In this document: positions 11,501-22,644 of the stretch, in pieces
Layout: each line of letters opens with the position of its first letter
Position numbering within the stretch: the first letter of the stretch is position 1
Assembly: GCF_006542625.1 (NCBI RefSeq)
Contig: NC_044388.1
Location: 43,533,235 to 43,597,234 of the forward strand
DNA length: 64,000 nucleotides
DNA from: Nomascus leucogenys
Taxonomy: Eukaryota; Chordata; Mammalia; Primates; Hylobatidae
Direction of reading: 5' to 3'
The notes under the pieces: generated by a model
The model's database searches: none
Seen by the model: only the letters and a program-made list of their open reading frames with translations
Told to the model about the DNA's origin: nothing
Position numbers and translations under genes: made by a program

Positions 11501-11644
11501 TAGTAACTCAACTTAATCTCAACTCAAAAATTGTTAGCTATTTATTAGTACCATCAAATACAATAATAAAAGTACTAAAATAATCTATAAATTTCAAAGT
11601 TTTCAACAAAGGGAAAGATTTTTTTTTTTTCTGGTAGAGACAGC

Positions 11645-12240
11645 CGGCTGGATTGGAAAAAGTACTGGACTTGGAGTCTTGATTGTAATCTCCTAAATCT
11701 AATACCAATTTTGTTACTTGAGGCAAGCTTTTTTTTTTTTTTTAAATAGAGACAATTAAAAAAAATTTTTTTTTAAATAGAGACAATTTTTTTTTAAATT
11801 GTTCTGTTGCCCAGGCTGGAATGCAGTGGTGCAATCACAGCTTATTGCAGCCTCGAACTCCTGGGCTCAAGCAGTCCTCCCACTCCAGCCTCCTGAGTAG
11901 CTGAGACTACAGGTGCATGCCATCAAACTTGGCTAAGTTTTAAAAGTTTTTTTTGTAGAGATGGGGGTCTCGCTATGTTGCACAGGATGACCTCAAACTC
12001 CTGAGAATGAGTGACCCTCCTGCCTCAGCCTCCCACAGTGTAGGGATTACAGGCGCGAGCCACTGCACCTGGCTAGGGCAAGCTTGTTAACCTCCAAGAA
12101 GTCTTAGTTTTCTCATACAATTAATGTAAGTAATAATGCATGTCCTACCTACCATAGGGTTCTGAAAATAGAAAGAGATGAGTCATGTGAACCTATTTTG
12201 TAAACTATAAATATTTTAGAAAGGAAAGGTATTAATTAGT
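11645..12240 (+). mobile_element. MIR SINE split by an Alu
   Basis: The 5' part (11645-11730) runs AAAAAGTACTGGACTTGGAGTC to TTACTTGAGGCAAGCTT. The 3' part (from about 12077) resumes GGCAAGCTTGTTAACCTCC, AGTTTTCTCAT and CATGTCCTACCTACCATAGGGTT. The minus-strand Alu between them is the later event. Joined, the two pieces follow the MIR consensus without a gap. Confidence 0.82.
11722..12085 (-). mobile_element. Alu SINE, J-like, inserted in MIR
   Basis: The Alu (about 11731-12076) is reversed, with its T-rich tail first. The 9-base repeat GGCAAGCTT at 11722-11730 and 12077-12085 is its target-site duplication. The tail region contains a duplicated AAATAGAGACAATT motif. Confidence 0.93.
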
Positions 12241-12249
12241 CATTATCAT

Positions 12250-13681
12250 GATGGATATATTAAAAACCCATACTTCATTTATGTGCTATGGTCAGAATTA
12301 ATACCCAATTCTTGGAAATGCTTTCACCATGCCTCAAAATACCATTCCATCATAATCTTATTTGCACAGGTTCCATGGCTTAATTGCCATAGAAGATGTT
12401 CAGTAGTCCCCTGAAGAGGAGTGAAGTCTTGAGTTACTTTACATTGGCCTGGGCTTTGGAAATGGAAGGCAGTTACTCTGAATAGAATCATTGTAGAGCT
12501 TTGCACGTTTATTATTTGTTTTAATTAGGCCAACCCACAGGGTGGGGATGGATGTAGAGGGGCCTGGTCAACCATGAAACAGTGAATTTCTAGCTCTAAT
12601 CAATCCTTTTAGAAAAAGCTCCAGCCTTCCTAATTTCTAAGTAATGTCCATCATGAACTGCACCTCCTTGAAGGTGAAGGCTCTTCCCAGGCCCTCCCTG
12701 GCTCAGCAGTGCTGAGTCATTAGTATGGATGGTTCATAAGAAAACAAAGCTTTGAAAGGCAGGACAGAAAAAAATTCTGACTTGACCCCAAACTGCTCCC
12801 AAAGCCCAGGGTTTACTTTCCCACTCTACACATCAATCTCAGCCCTCGGGGGGCTAGCAAGATGGGAGCAGAGTTCAGGGCACCCTTCAATCAGGAGTGG
12901 TGCTTTAGGCAGCATGGACAGGCCATGAATTATGTGAGCTCATTAAAAATATCTTTCTTGAGTCATTTCATATTCCTTTATAGAACGTAGCTCTATTTTC
13001 ACCTTGGACCAGAATGGAGCAAAGATTTTAACTTAACAACCCCTTCATCTGCTAATGAGAGGACACCTCTTGCACTTCAGCTTCCTCTCTCACTTGAATG
13101 TTTTTTTGGTTCAGTTTTAATTTTTCGTATTACATTCATATATATGCTCAATTTAGGTATTGAAAGTTCTAATTGTTGCCTGCATAAAGGGTACAAGCCT
13201 CACAACTTTTGCCATGAATATGAATAGAGATTGACCTTTGGTAACCATTGTGCTACACTTCAGCATGGGGCCAATCTGAAATCAGGGTACATTTTCAAGC
13301 CACCAGGTGCAACTTACAGCTCCATACACCAAGACCCGTCCTTGGCACCATTCCTCCTGGCCTGTGGCAATCACAGTAGGTGGAACTGGCTCCAGTTCTG
13401 GATCCGGCCTTAAAGCTCTGAGCAAGAAGCTTTGTCTGCCACTTCCGATTTCCAGTAATCCTCATATGAGTAACCTTCAGGAATAAAGCACATCCAGAGA
13501 GCCTAAAATATAAAATGTAACTACAGAACATTTCAGAATGTGTGGCTTTATCTTTTACTTCACAGAGTATTGAGGTGACATTTGGAAATCGCAAAGTACA
13601 ATTTAGTGCTATTAATATGGATTTAAAAGATAGAAAACCACTAATTTGGTTCTTGACATGAATTTTTCTTCCTTTCTTTCC
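12250..13681. other. Repeat-poor non-coding stretch
   Basis: About 1.4 kb with no interspersed repeat or exon that I can support. It may hold conserved non-coding elements, which single-sequence reading cannot show. Confidence 0.4.
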
Positions 13682-13799
13682 TTTTTTTTTTAGAGATAGG
13701 GTCTTGCTCTGTCACCCAGGCCGGAATGCAATGGTTTGATCCTTACTCACAGCAGCCTTGAACTCCTGGGCTCAAGTGTTCCTCCCACCTCAGCCTTGC
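13682..13799 (-). mobile_element. Truncated Alu, one arm, reversed
   Basis: T tail followed by AGAGATAGGGTCTTGCTCTGTCACCCAGG through CTCCCACCTCAGCCTTGCC, where it stops abruptly. Only about 118 bases of the 3' arm survive. Confidence 0.88.
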
Positions 13800-14079
13800 C
13801 ACATATTTTAAACTGACACTACTCACCCTCTCCAAATTTTTTATTAAATCAGAATGGGGGAAGACAGGGTCAGAAATCTGCCTCCTACTCTAAAAGTACA
13901 GACATTTTCATGTGCATTACAAGCATATTAAAATATATATGCATTTTGAATTTAGCTGTGTTTAAATGGATTCACCACATTAGTGAAACCACTGTCACAG
14001 GGTTAACTGGAATTATAAACCAGGCTTTAGGCAGAATTATGGCTAGGCATTGTCTGGAATATAAAAACTGATGCACTTT

Positions 14080-14571
14080 GACCCATTTCCCTGCAGCTGC
14101 TAAGTAGCCAGAAGTCATGTAGCTCACTGACCACGTGCTCCCCCATTGTTCCCATAGATAGAATCTCTAAGGACTGGACCTTTTTACCCAAGAAATGCTT
14201 TGCTTGAGGTGTTTTTCAGATCCTGAATTCCAGCAGAATGGCTGACTCCAGCTGGTCTGAAGAACCCCATCAAGGAACTGACTCAGCACAGGAATGCAGT
14301 TTATCTCCCTGTCCCATGATGTCACCCCTCACTTCTCACTTCTCAATCAGTGATGATCATACTTTTTAGTCCTTTGCCAAACAAGATCCCTTAAACACTC
14401 TGTCCCCAAACCTCTTGGGGAGGCAGATTTGAGGTTTTTTCCCATGTCCTCATTTGGCTGCCTTACAATTGTTAAACTCTTTCTCTGCTGCAACTCCTGC
14501 TGTTCCAGTGTATTGGTATGTTACCACACAATGGGCAATTGAACCTGGTGGTCCTGTAACATTAACATCTG
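14080..14571 (+). mobile_element. Probable ERV1-type LTR relic, 3' part
   Basis: The end of this stretch has the texture of a gammaretrovirus-like LTR: GTTAAACTCTTTCTCTGCTGCAACTCCTGCTG, then TCCAGTGTATTGGT, ending CCTGTAACA. The 5' edge and subfamily are not determined. Confidence 0.45.
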
Positions 14572-14785
14572 ACTTAATTATTTTACAACAGTGTATCTGG
14601 GAATGAAGTTGTGGTTTTCGGTCTCCCAAGTAGCCTGCCTATCACAGTAGATTTGGATAGAGGAAGCAAAATCACATAAGGAATTTCTAACAAGATCCTA
14701 TTTCTCTTGCAGCAGGAAATTTTCAGTAAGGGAAACTGTACCTTTTTGACTTTGAAAATAATTACCTAATAAAAATTAAAAACCT

Positions 14786-15436
14786 ACTTTGGGAGGCCGA
14801 GGCAGGATTACTTGAGGACAGAAGTTCAAGACCACCCTGGAAAACATAGCAAGACCCTGTCTCTATAAAAAATTTAAAAATAAAAAAATTAGCTGAGTGC
14901 AATAATATGTGCCTGTAGTCTAAGCTACTCAGGAGGCTGAGTGGGAAGGATTGCTTGAGTCCAGGAGTGTGACCTTGACATGGTTTGGCTATGTCCACAT
15001 TCAAATCTCATCTTGAATTGTAGCTACCATAATCCCCATGTATTTTGGGAGGAACCCAGTGGGAGGTAATTGAATCAGGAGGTAGGTTTTTCCTATGCTG
15101 TTCTCATGATAATGAATATGTCTCCCAAGATCTAAAAATTTTATAAAGGGCAGTTCCCCTGCACACACACATGCTCTCTTGCCTGCCACCATGTAAGACA
15201 TACCTTTGCTCCTCCTTTGCCTTCTGCTATGATTGTGAGGCCTCTCCAGCCAGGTGGAGCTGTGAGTCCATTAAATCTCTTTTTCTTTACAAATTACTCA
15301 GTCTTGGGTATTTCTTCATAATAGTATGAGTCAAACTAATACAGACCTATAATCATGCCACTGCACTCTAGCCTGGGCAGTGGAACAAGATCTTGTCTCT
15401 AAAAAAAAGGAAAAAGAGAAAGAGAAAGAAAGAAAA
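14786..15436 (+). mobile_element. Alu SINE, J-like, split by a solo LTR
   Basis: The Alu runs 14786-14975, lacking about the first 33 bases, and resumes at 15349-15436 (ATAATCATGCCACTGCACTCTAGCC plus tail). The interruption is a 368-base LTR flanked by GACCT. Reading across the LTR restores a continuous right arm. Confidence 0.93.
14976..15343 (+). mobile_element. MaLR solo LTR (THE1/MST type), 5-bp TSD
   Basis: Starts TGACATGGTTTGGCTATGTCC and ends AACTAATACA, so it has TG...CA ends and about 368 bases, normal for THE1/MST LTRs. GACCT at 14971-14975 and 15344-15348 is the exact 5-base target duplication of ERVL-class integration. There is no internal retroviral sequence, so it is a solo LTR from recombination between LTRs. 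The late ATTAAATCTC motif shows plus orientation. Confidence 0.96.
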
Positions 15437-15695
15437 GCATTAAGAACCCTGAGAGACTTTAGCTTAAAGTTCTGCAAAGTAGAAAAACACAATTTGGTCC
15501 CAGTGAACTCTTTCATCTCACTGTTGCCAGACTCTGGGTTCTGCATTCTCAGCTAATTCAGAGAAGTAGATTTCTGCAAAGACAATTCTATACAGAAGTA
15601 TAAATCCTTCTGCAGTTCCAGCCCAGGGATTCATGAGAAGCTTACCCCATCATCCTTTCCTCTTTCTTCCAGTTCTAGTAAGAAGACAGTTTGGA

Positions 15696-15991
15696 GGCCA
15701 GCCATGGTAGCTTACGCCTGTAATCCCAGCACTTTGTGAGGCTGAGGCGGGTGGATCACCTGAGGTCAGGAGTTTGAGACAAGTCTGGCCAACATGGTGA
15801 AACCCTGTCTCTACTAAAAATATAAAAATTAGCGGGGCATGGTGGCAGGCAACTGTAATTCCATCTACTCAGGAGGCTGAGGCAGGAAAATCACTTGAAC
15901 CTGGGAGGTGGAGGTTGCAGTGAGCTGAGATTGCACCATTGCACTCCAGCCTGGGGGACAAAAGTGAGAGTATGTCTCAAAAAAAAAAAAA
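15696..15991 (+). mobile_element. Alu SINE, S-like
   Basis: Complete element from GGCCAGCCATGGTAGC to a 12-base A tail. Imperfect flanking repeats AAGACAGTTTGG (before) and AAGACAGTTGGG (after) look like the target duplication. Confidence 0.95.
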
Positions 15992-16830
15992 GACAGTTGG
16001 GCACCATGAGGAATTTGCTTATGTGCATCATTCTACTGCCATCAGTTGAATGCCACCTCATTTTAGGCACAAGATAGATAGTGATACTGTCTTTCAGTCA
16101 CTGCAAACCATGTCATCAATGATGTCAAGAGGAAAACAGTTTTCCCTAATTCTCTTTCTGGGTTCCTTCTATCTGTACTAAAATTTCCATAGCTATAGAC
16201 AGGGCAGCTGGATAATTTCAGGCTCACAAATGGATTGAGCAGCACTGCGTCCCATCACATAAGGGTTGTTCATTTCTCATTTACAGTGAATTGCAAAGAG
16301 CCTAGGTAGGGAGGCTGAGTGTGTCTTAACTCCCATTTGGATAATTGGCACTCAGAGTCTATGCAAAGAAAAGAAAGATCAGTTAATAAACTCTCATCAC
16401 TGCCCAACATCCTGCACATCTGAAGTGACCTATGAAGCTTCTTTTACTTTCTGGGACCCCAAAAACATGCCACCAACTGATTCAAGATCCGAACCAATGA
16501 GTCCAGGATAAACAGGTCGTTGAGGATCCTTGCCTTCCCTGGGGGTTGGTTTGGTCTGCTTGGCTGACCTGAGTCTGGAGTCTGGTGTGCCTGGGATGAG
16601 CACCTCCATAGACTGAGTGTCACCCAGAACATTTACCCTGCCTCCAGCCATCCCAGGGTTGACTTCACTGTTCCAAGCCCTTGAATTTGGTCATTTGGAC
16701 TGTTGCTCCTCCCTGATAGGAACCTACCTTTTGTCCTCTTTCACAGTAGACAGCCTTGACCTCCTTCCAGTGACAGGTCATACAGGTGACCTGCCACCAG
16801 TCTCTATATGACTCACATTTACAAGATACT
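15992..16830. other. Non-coding stretch, nothing recognised
   Basis: No repeat family or exon identified between an Alu and a probable LTR. Confidence 0.35.
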
Positions 16831-17260
16831 TGTATTAGAATAGGCTAGGTTGTGCTGTGATAAGAAATTAACCCCCAGATCCCAAAGCCGAAAACAAAAA
16901 ATGTTTATTTCTTGCATATGCTATATGTCCATTGCAAGTCCAAGTTGGGCGTGTATGTGTTGAGGGAATTCTGCTCCATCAGTAACTCAAGGATCCAGGC
17001 TGATGGAGGCTCTACCATCAGTACCAGCAACAGCTAGGACATCTACAACACAGGACTCCTTTGGTCTCCTCTGCAGCCTGGACCTCTCTCCTGTGCTTCA
17101 GTGCTTCACTAGGAGTGATTGGTGTCACTTTTGCTCACATCCCATTGGTATGGAGTCACCAAGCCCCATCTAACCCAAAAGGGCTGGGAAAGCTTGTCTT
17201 CTGTGTGCCTAGAGAGAGTGGAAAACCAGATTTTGGTGGGCACTAGTAATATCTACCGCA
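16831..17260 (+). mobile_element. Probable MLT1/ERVL-type LTR relic
   Basis: Starts TGTATTAGAATAGGCTAGG and ends AATATCTACCGCA (TG...CA, about 430 bases). 'TGTTTATTTCTTGC' and 'GTCACTTTTGCTCACATCCCATTGG' fit an old MaLR/ERVL LTR. No target duplication is visible, and the subfamily is uncertain. Confidence 0.45.
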
Positions 17261-18144
17261 ATGTGTATACTTTTGTATATAATGAATAAATACCAGGCAC
17301 CACAAGGAAGATGTCACTCTGAGCAGTGCAGATGTTTCATGAATCCTCACAAGTTTGCATCTGTAGCCTCAAGCAGGCACATGCAGCATTCAGAGGTTTT
17401 TTCCTCCCACTGAAGAAGTCAAAGACCAAAAATGTTTTCAGGAGTGCTGTTTCAGATAGCCAAGCTCCAGGGCAGCAACTTGGATGGCCTGAACAGTGGG
17501 GTCCATGCCACACTGAAACAGCCCCTGATGAGTTAATGCCAGAGCAGTCTGTGGTGCTGTCCGCTTGCAGGCGTGCATACTTGGTCGGCACTTAGAATTC
17601 ATGTTGAGCATGGCAGGCCGGGCCCGCTCTGAGAAGCCAGAGTATAACTTACTGGAACAGAAACCACATCAAAAAGCTTCTCACATGAGGAACCCAAACC
17701 CCACATCAGAATGCTTTGGATAGTGTAGAAGTCCTGAAATGTAATGTGTATTCTTCCCTGGGAATTAAGAACATGTGGGCCCAGTGCTAATTATAGCCCA
17801 CCCTTAATGTGTTTTTAATTAGAGATTGAGACACTTGGGTTTTAGGGGCCAGAACTGACCTGGCTATTAGATGGAGGCCCCACTGACTGTGTCTAACTTC
17901 TAGAGAACTTAAATAAGCTGCACACTGTAAGTGCTCAAAACGTTGTTCTTTAGGATGACGATATCTTGTGTGATTTGTGGTGATAGGGATAAAACTCAGC
18001 TGAATTTAATCTGCTGGTTCTTTAAAAGATAAAGACATATACCCAGGTGCTGCCTTAATTTCTTGGCAGCCAGTAGAAAAAGCTGGTTGCTTTCAGGATC
18101 TGAGAACCACCAGCAAACTAGTTATTAACAACAACAATAATAAT
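17261..18144. other. Non-coding stretch, nothing recognised
   Basis: No supported repeat, RNA gene or exon. Confidence 0.35.
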
Positions 18145-18385
18145 TTTTTTAACCATTCATTGCATGTCTACTCAGTTCTAAGGCACCTTTTGAAGAATTT
18201 AGCACAAATTATTTCATTTAATCCTCACAACAGCCTATAAGGAAGGGACTATTATTATCTTGTTTATACAAGTGAGGAAACTAAGCCCTAGAAAGTTTAA
18301 GGAACTTGTCCAAAATCCAGAAATTTTAGAAATACCGGAGCTGAGTTCTAACGTGGGTATGTCTGATTGCAAAGTCCACCCAGGT
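18145..18385 (-). mobile_element. MIR SINE, reversed, near full length
   Basis: Reads TTATTTCATTTAATCCTCACAACAGCC, CTATTATTATCTTGTTTATACAAGTGAGGAAACT and AAGGAACTTGTCCAAAATCCAG. This is the antisense MIR core in correct order. Confidence 0.88.
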
Positions 18386-18701
18386 TTTAGAGTAATTTCC
18401 TTTTAACAACCCAACTAATAGGAAAATTTTAAAATATTAAAGTGAAAAATTAACAAGATAAATGTCATTTGTCATCTACTTTTCAGAGATATTCTCTCTC
18501 ACAATTTGGTGTGAGGATAGCTTGGGCTTTTCCAAGCTATTCCGATGTTGCTCACAGGTGACTGGACTTCCTTGTCCTTCCTCTGTGTCTACCTTCAAGG
18601 CATGTCAACATCCCCTGGGATCATTCCCCTAAAGAATCCAATCCAACACAGAAATAATTGCCAGATACAGTCATGCAGCTTTTACTGACATGTTTGTAGC
18701 A

Positions 18702-18805
18702 ATCTAGAGGAGACTACATGCAACCATCTAGCCAAATCATCCCCCACCCCAAGATCTAATGGAGACTACACGCAACCATCTAGCCAAATCATCCCCCACT
18801 CCAGC
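18702..18805. repeat. 52-bp tandem duplication, two copies
   Basis: Copy 1 is 18702-18753 and copy 2 is 18754-18805. Both contain GGAGACTACAYGCAACCATC followed by TAGCCAAATCATCCCCCA. About four to six positions differ, so the duplication is not recent but is well preserved. No known repeat family is involved. Confidence 0.9.
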
Positions 18806-19651
18806 CCTCTGGACAACTCATTGTCTGTCCTTTTGTCTCCTTCAGACATCTCTTGCTTTCTCATGAAAAACAATTTTTTCACTCTCTTCTCTTTTCTAAT
18901 TTGCATCCTCACCTATCACCCTGCTCTAGAAAACAGCAGGTTCTTCTCAGGATACTCTCTCCTCAAAGGCAGGGGTCAGGATCATAAACAATGAATAAAT
19001 TTACTCTTATCTCTCACACACATTTCCTTACAAAGATAAGTTTATACTGTTAAGTAACCAACTTTCCTTTCCTCAAGAGTATATTCTGTTATAGAGGAGA
19101 AATCTTCAAGTTCTGTTTGTGATTATTTTTCTAGGTTGATGAGGAAGGAAGAGCAGGTTGTCAGCCTGTGCACTGGGAGATTTCTGGTAGAACAGTTTCA
19201 GTCATATCCTTTTGAGTCATGAAAGTCATTCTGACTATATTTCGGTTAGTATTTAATATATTTTGGTTTAAAGTATACTGTGTGAAAGAGAAAACTTTGT
19301 ACAGGTCACCAAGACCTGACCATATAAATATGTTATTTCTACTATTAGTCAAACTCTGTTTTACTGAGTAAGAGAAAGCAATGGCACCAATAATAGACTG
19401 TATATTTCCTCCATTGTCCTGCACCTATTTTTCTGACTACAGAGTCAACAAGCCACTAAGACAGAAGTCTGAGCCTCATTTCCGATGGAACATTCTTTGC
19501 GAGCTGCATGGGTGGAGCCAGGCAGACCAGCTTCTGGCAGCCAGGAATTCCTCATGTAAGAGTGCTGAGGCCCATTCAGGGGAGTGGGGCTGTGGGACAC
19601 ATTTGTTTGTCTAAATTATTGGTCTTTAGACACTTGTGATCACATATTATA
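18806..19651. other. Non-coding stretch, nothing recognised
   Basis: No supported feature between the 52-bp duplication and a probable LTR relic. Confidence 0.35.
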
Positions 19652-20176
19652 TGGTAGATTAAAGATGGCCACAAATTATTTGGCAGACTACTCATTAACA
19701 GATGGGGTCTATCCCTCTAGCCCTTGAATCAGGAATGGACTCTTGAACTGCTTTGACCAATAGACTGTGATACAGGTGATGTTATGGCATTTTCTTGCTC
19801 CAAGCCTTAAGAGACTGGCAGCTTCTACTTCCTGTCTCTTAGAACATTTCCTCTTGGAACGCAGCCACCATGCTGTGAGGAAGCCCAAACAGCCCATTGG
19901 AGAAACCATATAGAAAAAAACTGAGACTCCCATCAGCCAACAGCCTTGGCTGAGCTCCCAACTGATAGCCAGCCATGTGAGTATACCATCTTGGAGGCAG
20001 CTGCTCCATTTGATGCTACTTGGGGCAAAGATGAAGTGCCCAGTTGAGTGCTTTACAAATTCCTGGTCCACAAGATTATGAATGAGCCACCAGCTTTTCA
20101 GTTTTAACTGAAACAAACTTTTAACCGAAACAAACTTTTCAGTTTGTTTGCTACACAGCAATAGATGAGCAGAACA
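19652..20176 (+). mobile_element. Probable old LTR relic, family not named
   Basis: Phrases such as GACTGGCAGCTTCTACTTCCTG, CAGCCAACAGCC..GAGCTCCCA and a final GCAATAGATGAGCAGAACA resemble a recurrent mammalian LTR. It may start TGGTAG and end AACA. A short direct/inverted AAACAAACTTTTAAC motif lies at 20105-20150. No target duplication is visible. Confidence 0.45.
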
Positions 20177-20705
20177 TACTTTATCATCAAAAACATTTTA
20201 ATAATCTTTGCATATGTATTTGTTATATACTATCCTGTTTTATTATGTGCATTAGAAAACACATTACTGATAAGGTACATGTATTATGTTCATTATAAAA
20301 CACATTTATTATATTTTTACATTAAAAAGGGTTAACTAGAAATAGAAGTTCTAAGATTTTCTCTTCACAGACCAGTGCTTTATTTTGAGGATACATACAT
20401 TTTGGTGACCGTTGGTCTAGGATAGACGATACTTTGAGACCCAACTCAATGCCAACAGATAATCTCCTAACATTAGTGAAATATTTGAAAACTGGAGCAT
20501 GTATAGATAGCACCAGCACATGCTCTAACAGGAAATAATTAACCTCATATCTATGGACAGCCAAATTTGACCCAAGCAAGAATACACAAACTTAATTTTT
20601 GCCACTTCTATACATCTCTCTTTTTAAGGCCCACAACCAATAAGTAGGGTTTTTTTGTTTGTTTGTTTGGCATGGGGTTAAGAGTGATTCATTTGATTCT
20701 TGCTG
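20177..20705. other. AT-rich non-coding stretch
   Basis: Nothing recognised; several ATTATA-rich segments. Confidence 0.35.
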
Positions 20706-21071
20706 CAGCCTAGGGAGAATTTGTTATTTTATTTTATTTTATTATTTTATTATTTTATTTTATTTTATTTTATTGAGACAGTGTCTCACTCTGTCACCCA
20801 CGCTGGAGTGCAGTGGTGCAATCTCGGCTCACTGCAACCTCCACCTCCCGGGTTCAAGCGATTCTCCTGCCTCAGCCTCCTGAGTAGCTGGGATTACAGG
20901 TGCGTGCCACCACGCCTGGCTAATTTTTGTATTTTTGTAGAGATGGGGTTTCACCATCTTGGCCAGGCTGGCCTCAAATTCCTGATCTCAAGTGATCCAC
21001 CCGTCTCAGGCTCCCAAAGTGCTGGGATTACAGGCGCGGACCACCGCGCCCAGTCAGCCTAGGGAGAATTT
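20706..21071 (-). mobile_element. Alu SINE, S-like, 17-bp TSD
   Basis: The Alu (20723-21054) is reversed, with a TTTTA-repeat tail first. CAGCCTAGGGAGAATTT occurs perfectly at 20706-20722 and 21055-21071. Both arms are complete. Confidence 0.97.
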
Positions 21072-21770
21072 AAATGTATTAGTCCAAAGCCAATTCACAA
21101 TATATGAATATTATTCCAAGTCAGTAAATAAAAGTCCACATCATTATTTTAATAAATACATGGTATTCCAATTGGTGGACAGATAATTTTTTTTTTTTTT
21201 TTGGAGTCAGAGTCTCTCTCTGTCACCCAGGCTGGAGTGCAGTGGCACCATCTCGGCTCACTGCCAGCTCCGCCTCCCGGGTTCACGCCATTCTCCTGCC
21301 TCAGCCTCCCGAGTAGCTGGGACTACAGGCACCCACCACCAGGCCCGGCTAATTTTTTGTATTTTTAGTAGAGATGTGGTTTCACCATCTTAGCCAGGAT
21401 GGTCTCGATCTCCTGACCTTGTGATCTGCCCGCCTCGGCCTCCCAAAGTGCTGGGATTACAGGCGTGAGCCACCGCACCCTGCCAATTTTGTTTTTATGT
21501 CATTGGATATTCAGGCTGTTTTCCAACTTCTGGTGATTATAACAATCATTTTCATAGCTAAATCTTTGCATATCTCCTTATTTATGTAATTATTTCTTTC
21601 GGATGCATTCCTAAAAGAAGAATGATTGATTATAGACAAACAATGGCTATGAATAAGCATCGTCAAATTTATCTCCAGAAGGTTTGCACCAGTTTATAAT
21701 TTCTCCAACAATGTTAATTACCCAGCACCCTCAGCAATAGTTCGTATCGTAACTTAAAAAATAATTTTTG
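21072..21770 (-). mobile_element. L1M LINE fragment, antisense, split by AluY
   Basis: Sequence on both sides of the AluY matches the reverse strand of an old L1 3' region: ATGGTATTCCAATTGGTGGACAG before it, then GGCTGTTTTCCAACTT, ATTCCTAAAAGAAGAATGATTG and CCAGAAGGTTTGCACCAGTTTATA after it. Confidence 0.65.
21187..21484 (-). mobile_element. AluY-like SINE, reversed
   Basis: Full length, with T16 first and ending GAGCCACCGCACCCTGCC. CTGCCAGCTCCGCCTCCCGGGTTCACGCC, GATCTCCTGACCTTGTGATC and the single-base differences are Y-type. It is inserted within an antisense L1M fragment. Confidence 0.95.
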
Positions 21771-22076
21771 GGCCAGGTGCAGTGACTCACGCCTGTAATC
21801 CCAGTACTTTGGGAGGCCAAGGTAGGCAGATCACCTGAGGTCAGGAATTCAAGACCAGCCTGGCCTACATGGTGAAACCTCATGTCTACCAAAAATACAA
21901 AAATTAACTGGGCTGGTGGTGGCGGGCACCTGTAATTCCAGCTACTCGGCAGGCTGAAGCTGGACAATCACTCGAACCCACGAGGTGGAGGTTGCAGTGA
22001 GCTGAGATCACGCCATTGAACTCCAGCCTGGGTGACAAGAGTGAAACTCTGTCGCAAAAATAATAATAATAATAAT
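21771..22076 (+). mobile_element. Alu SINE, S-like
   Basis: From GGCCAGGTGCAGTGACTC to GTCGCAAAAATAATAATAATAATAA. The tail has turned into an AAT microsatellite. Confidence 0.95.
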
Positions 22077-22274
22077 TTTAGTCAACTTAATATAAAGACT
22101 GTGCTAAACATATACACATGTATTTCATGTATTATACACCGTTTGTGCCTATTTTTCATATTTACTTTTATAAGCTTCCTCTTTTTTTGTGGGAAGGAAT
22201 AAAGCATACTGCAAATAAACAGTTTTAAAGAAGTATTTCCTAATTCTTGGAGAGAGAGAAATGGCAGTTTTATT

Positions 22275-22640
22275 AGTCAATAATTCCTTTCATTTGCAAG
22301 TGTCACAAACATGACTCCAATTGGCTTAAGCCAAAAAGGGATTTCTTGGCTCACTGAAGAGTTTCAGGAACAGCTGGACTCAATGGTTCAAATAATAACA
22401 TCAGGACTCTCTCTGTCTCCATGTCTCAGCTTTGTTGCCTCTGCTTGCCTTCATTTCCAGACAGACTCTTACTTCATGGCAGCAACGACCTAGAGAAAGA
22501 GAAAAGCTTTAACAAAAGGCCCAAGAAAACTGATTGGCCAGCTTAGGTCATGTGCCCATACCTGAGCCAATTGCAGTGGCCAGGATCATGGAAGACTGAC
22601 TGGCAAGGTCTTAGTTCCATATCTTCAGTAGAGGACAAGG
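22275..22640. mobile_element. Possible old interspersed repeat, family unknown
   Basis: CATTTGCAAGTGTCACAAAC, AATTGGCTTAAGCCAAAAAGGGATTT, TCTCTGTCTCCATGTCTCAGC and GATTGGCCAGCTTAGGTCATGTGCCCA recall a recurrent human repeat. I cannot name it confidently. Confidence 0.35.
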
Positions 22641-22644
22641 TGGG

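Noticed and set aside
19709..20161. 150-codon minus-strand frame
   Set aside because: It lies on the reverse strand of a probable LTR relic and shows no protein family resemblance.
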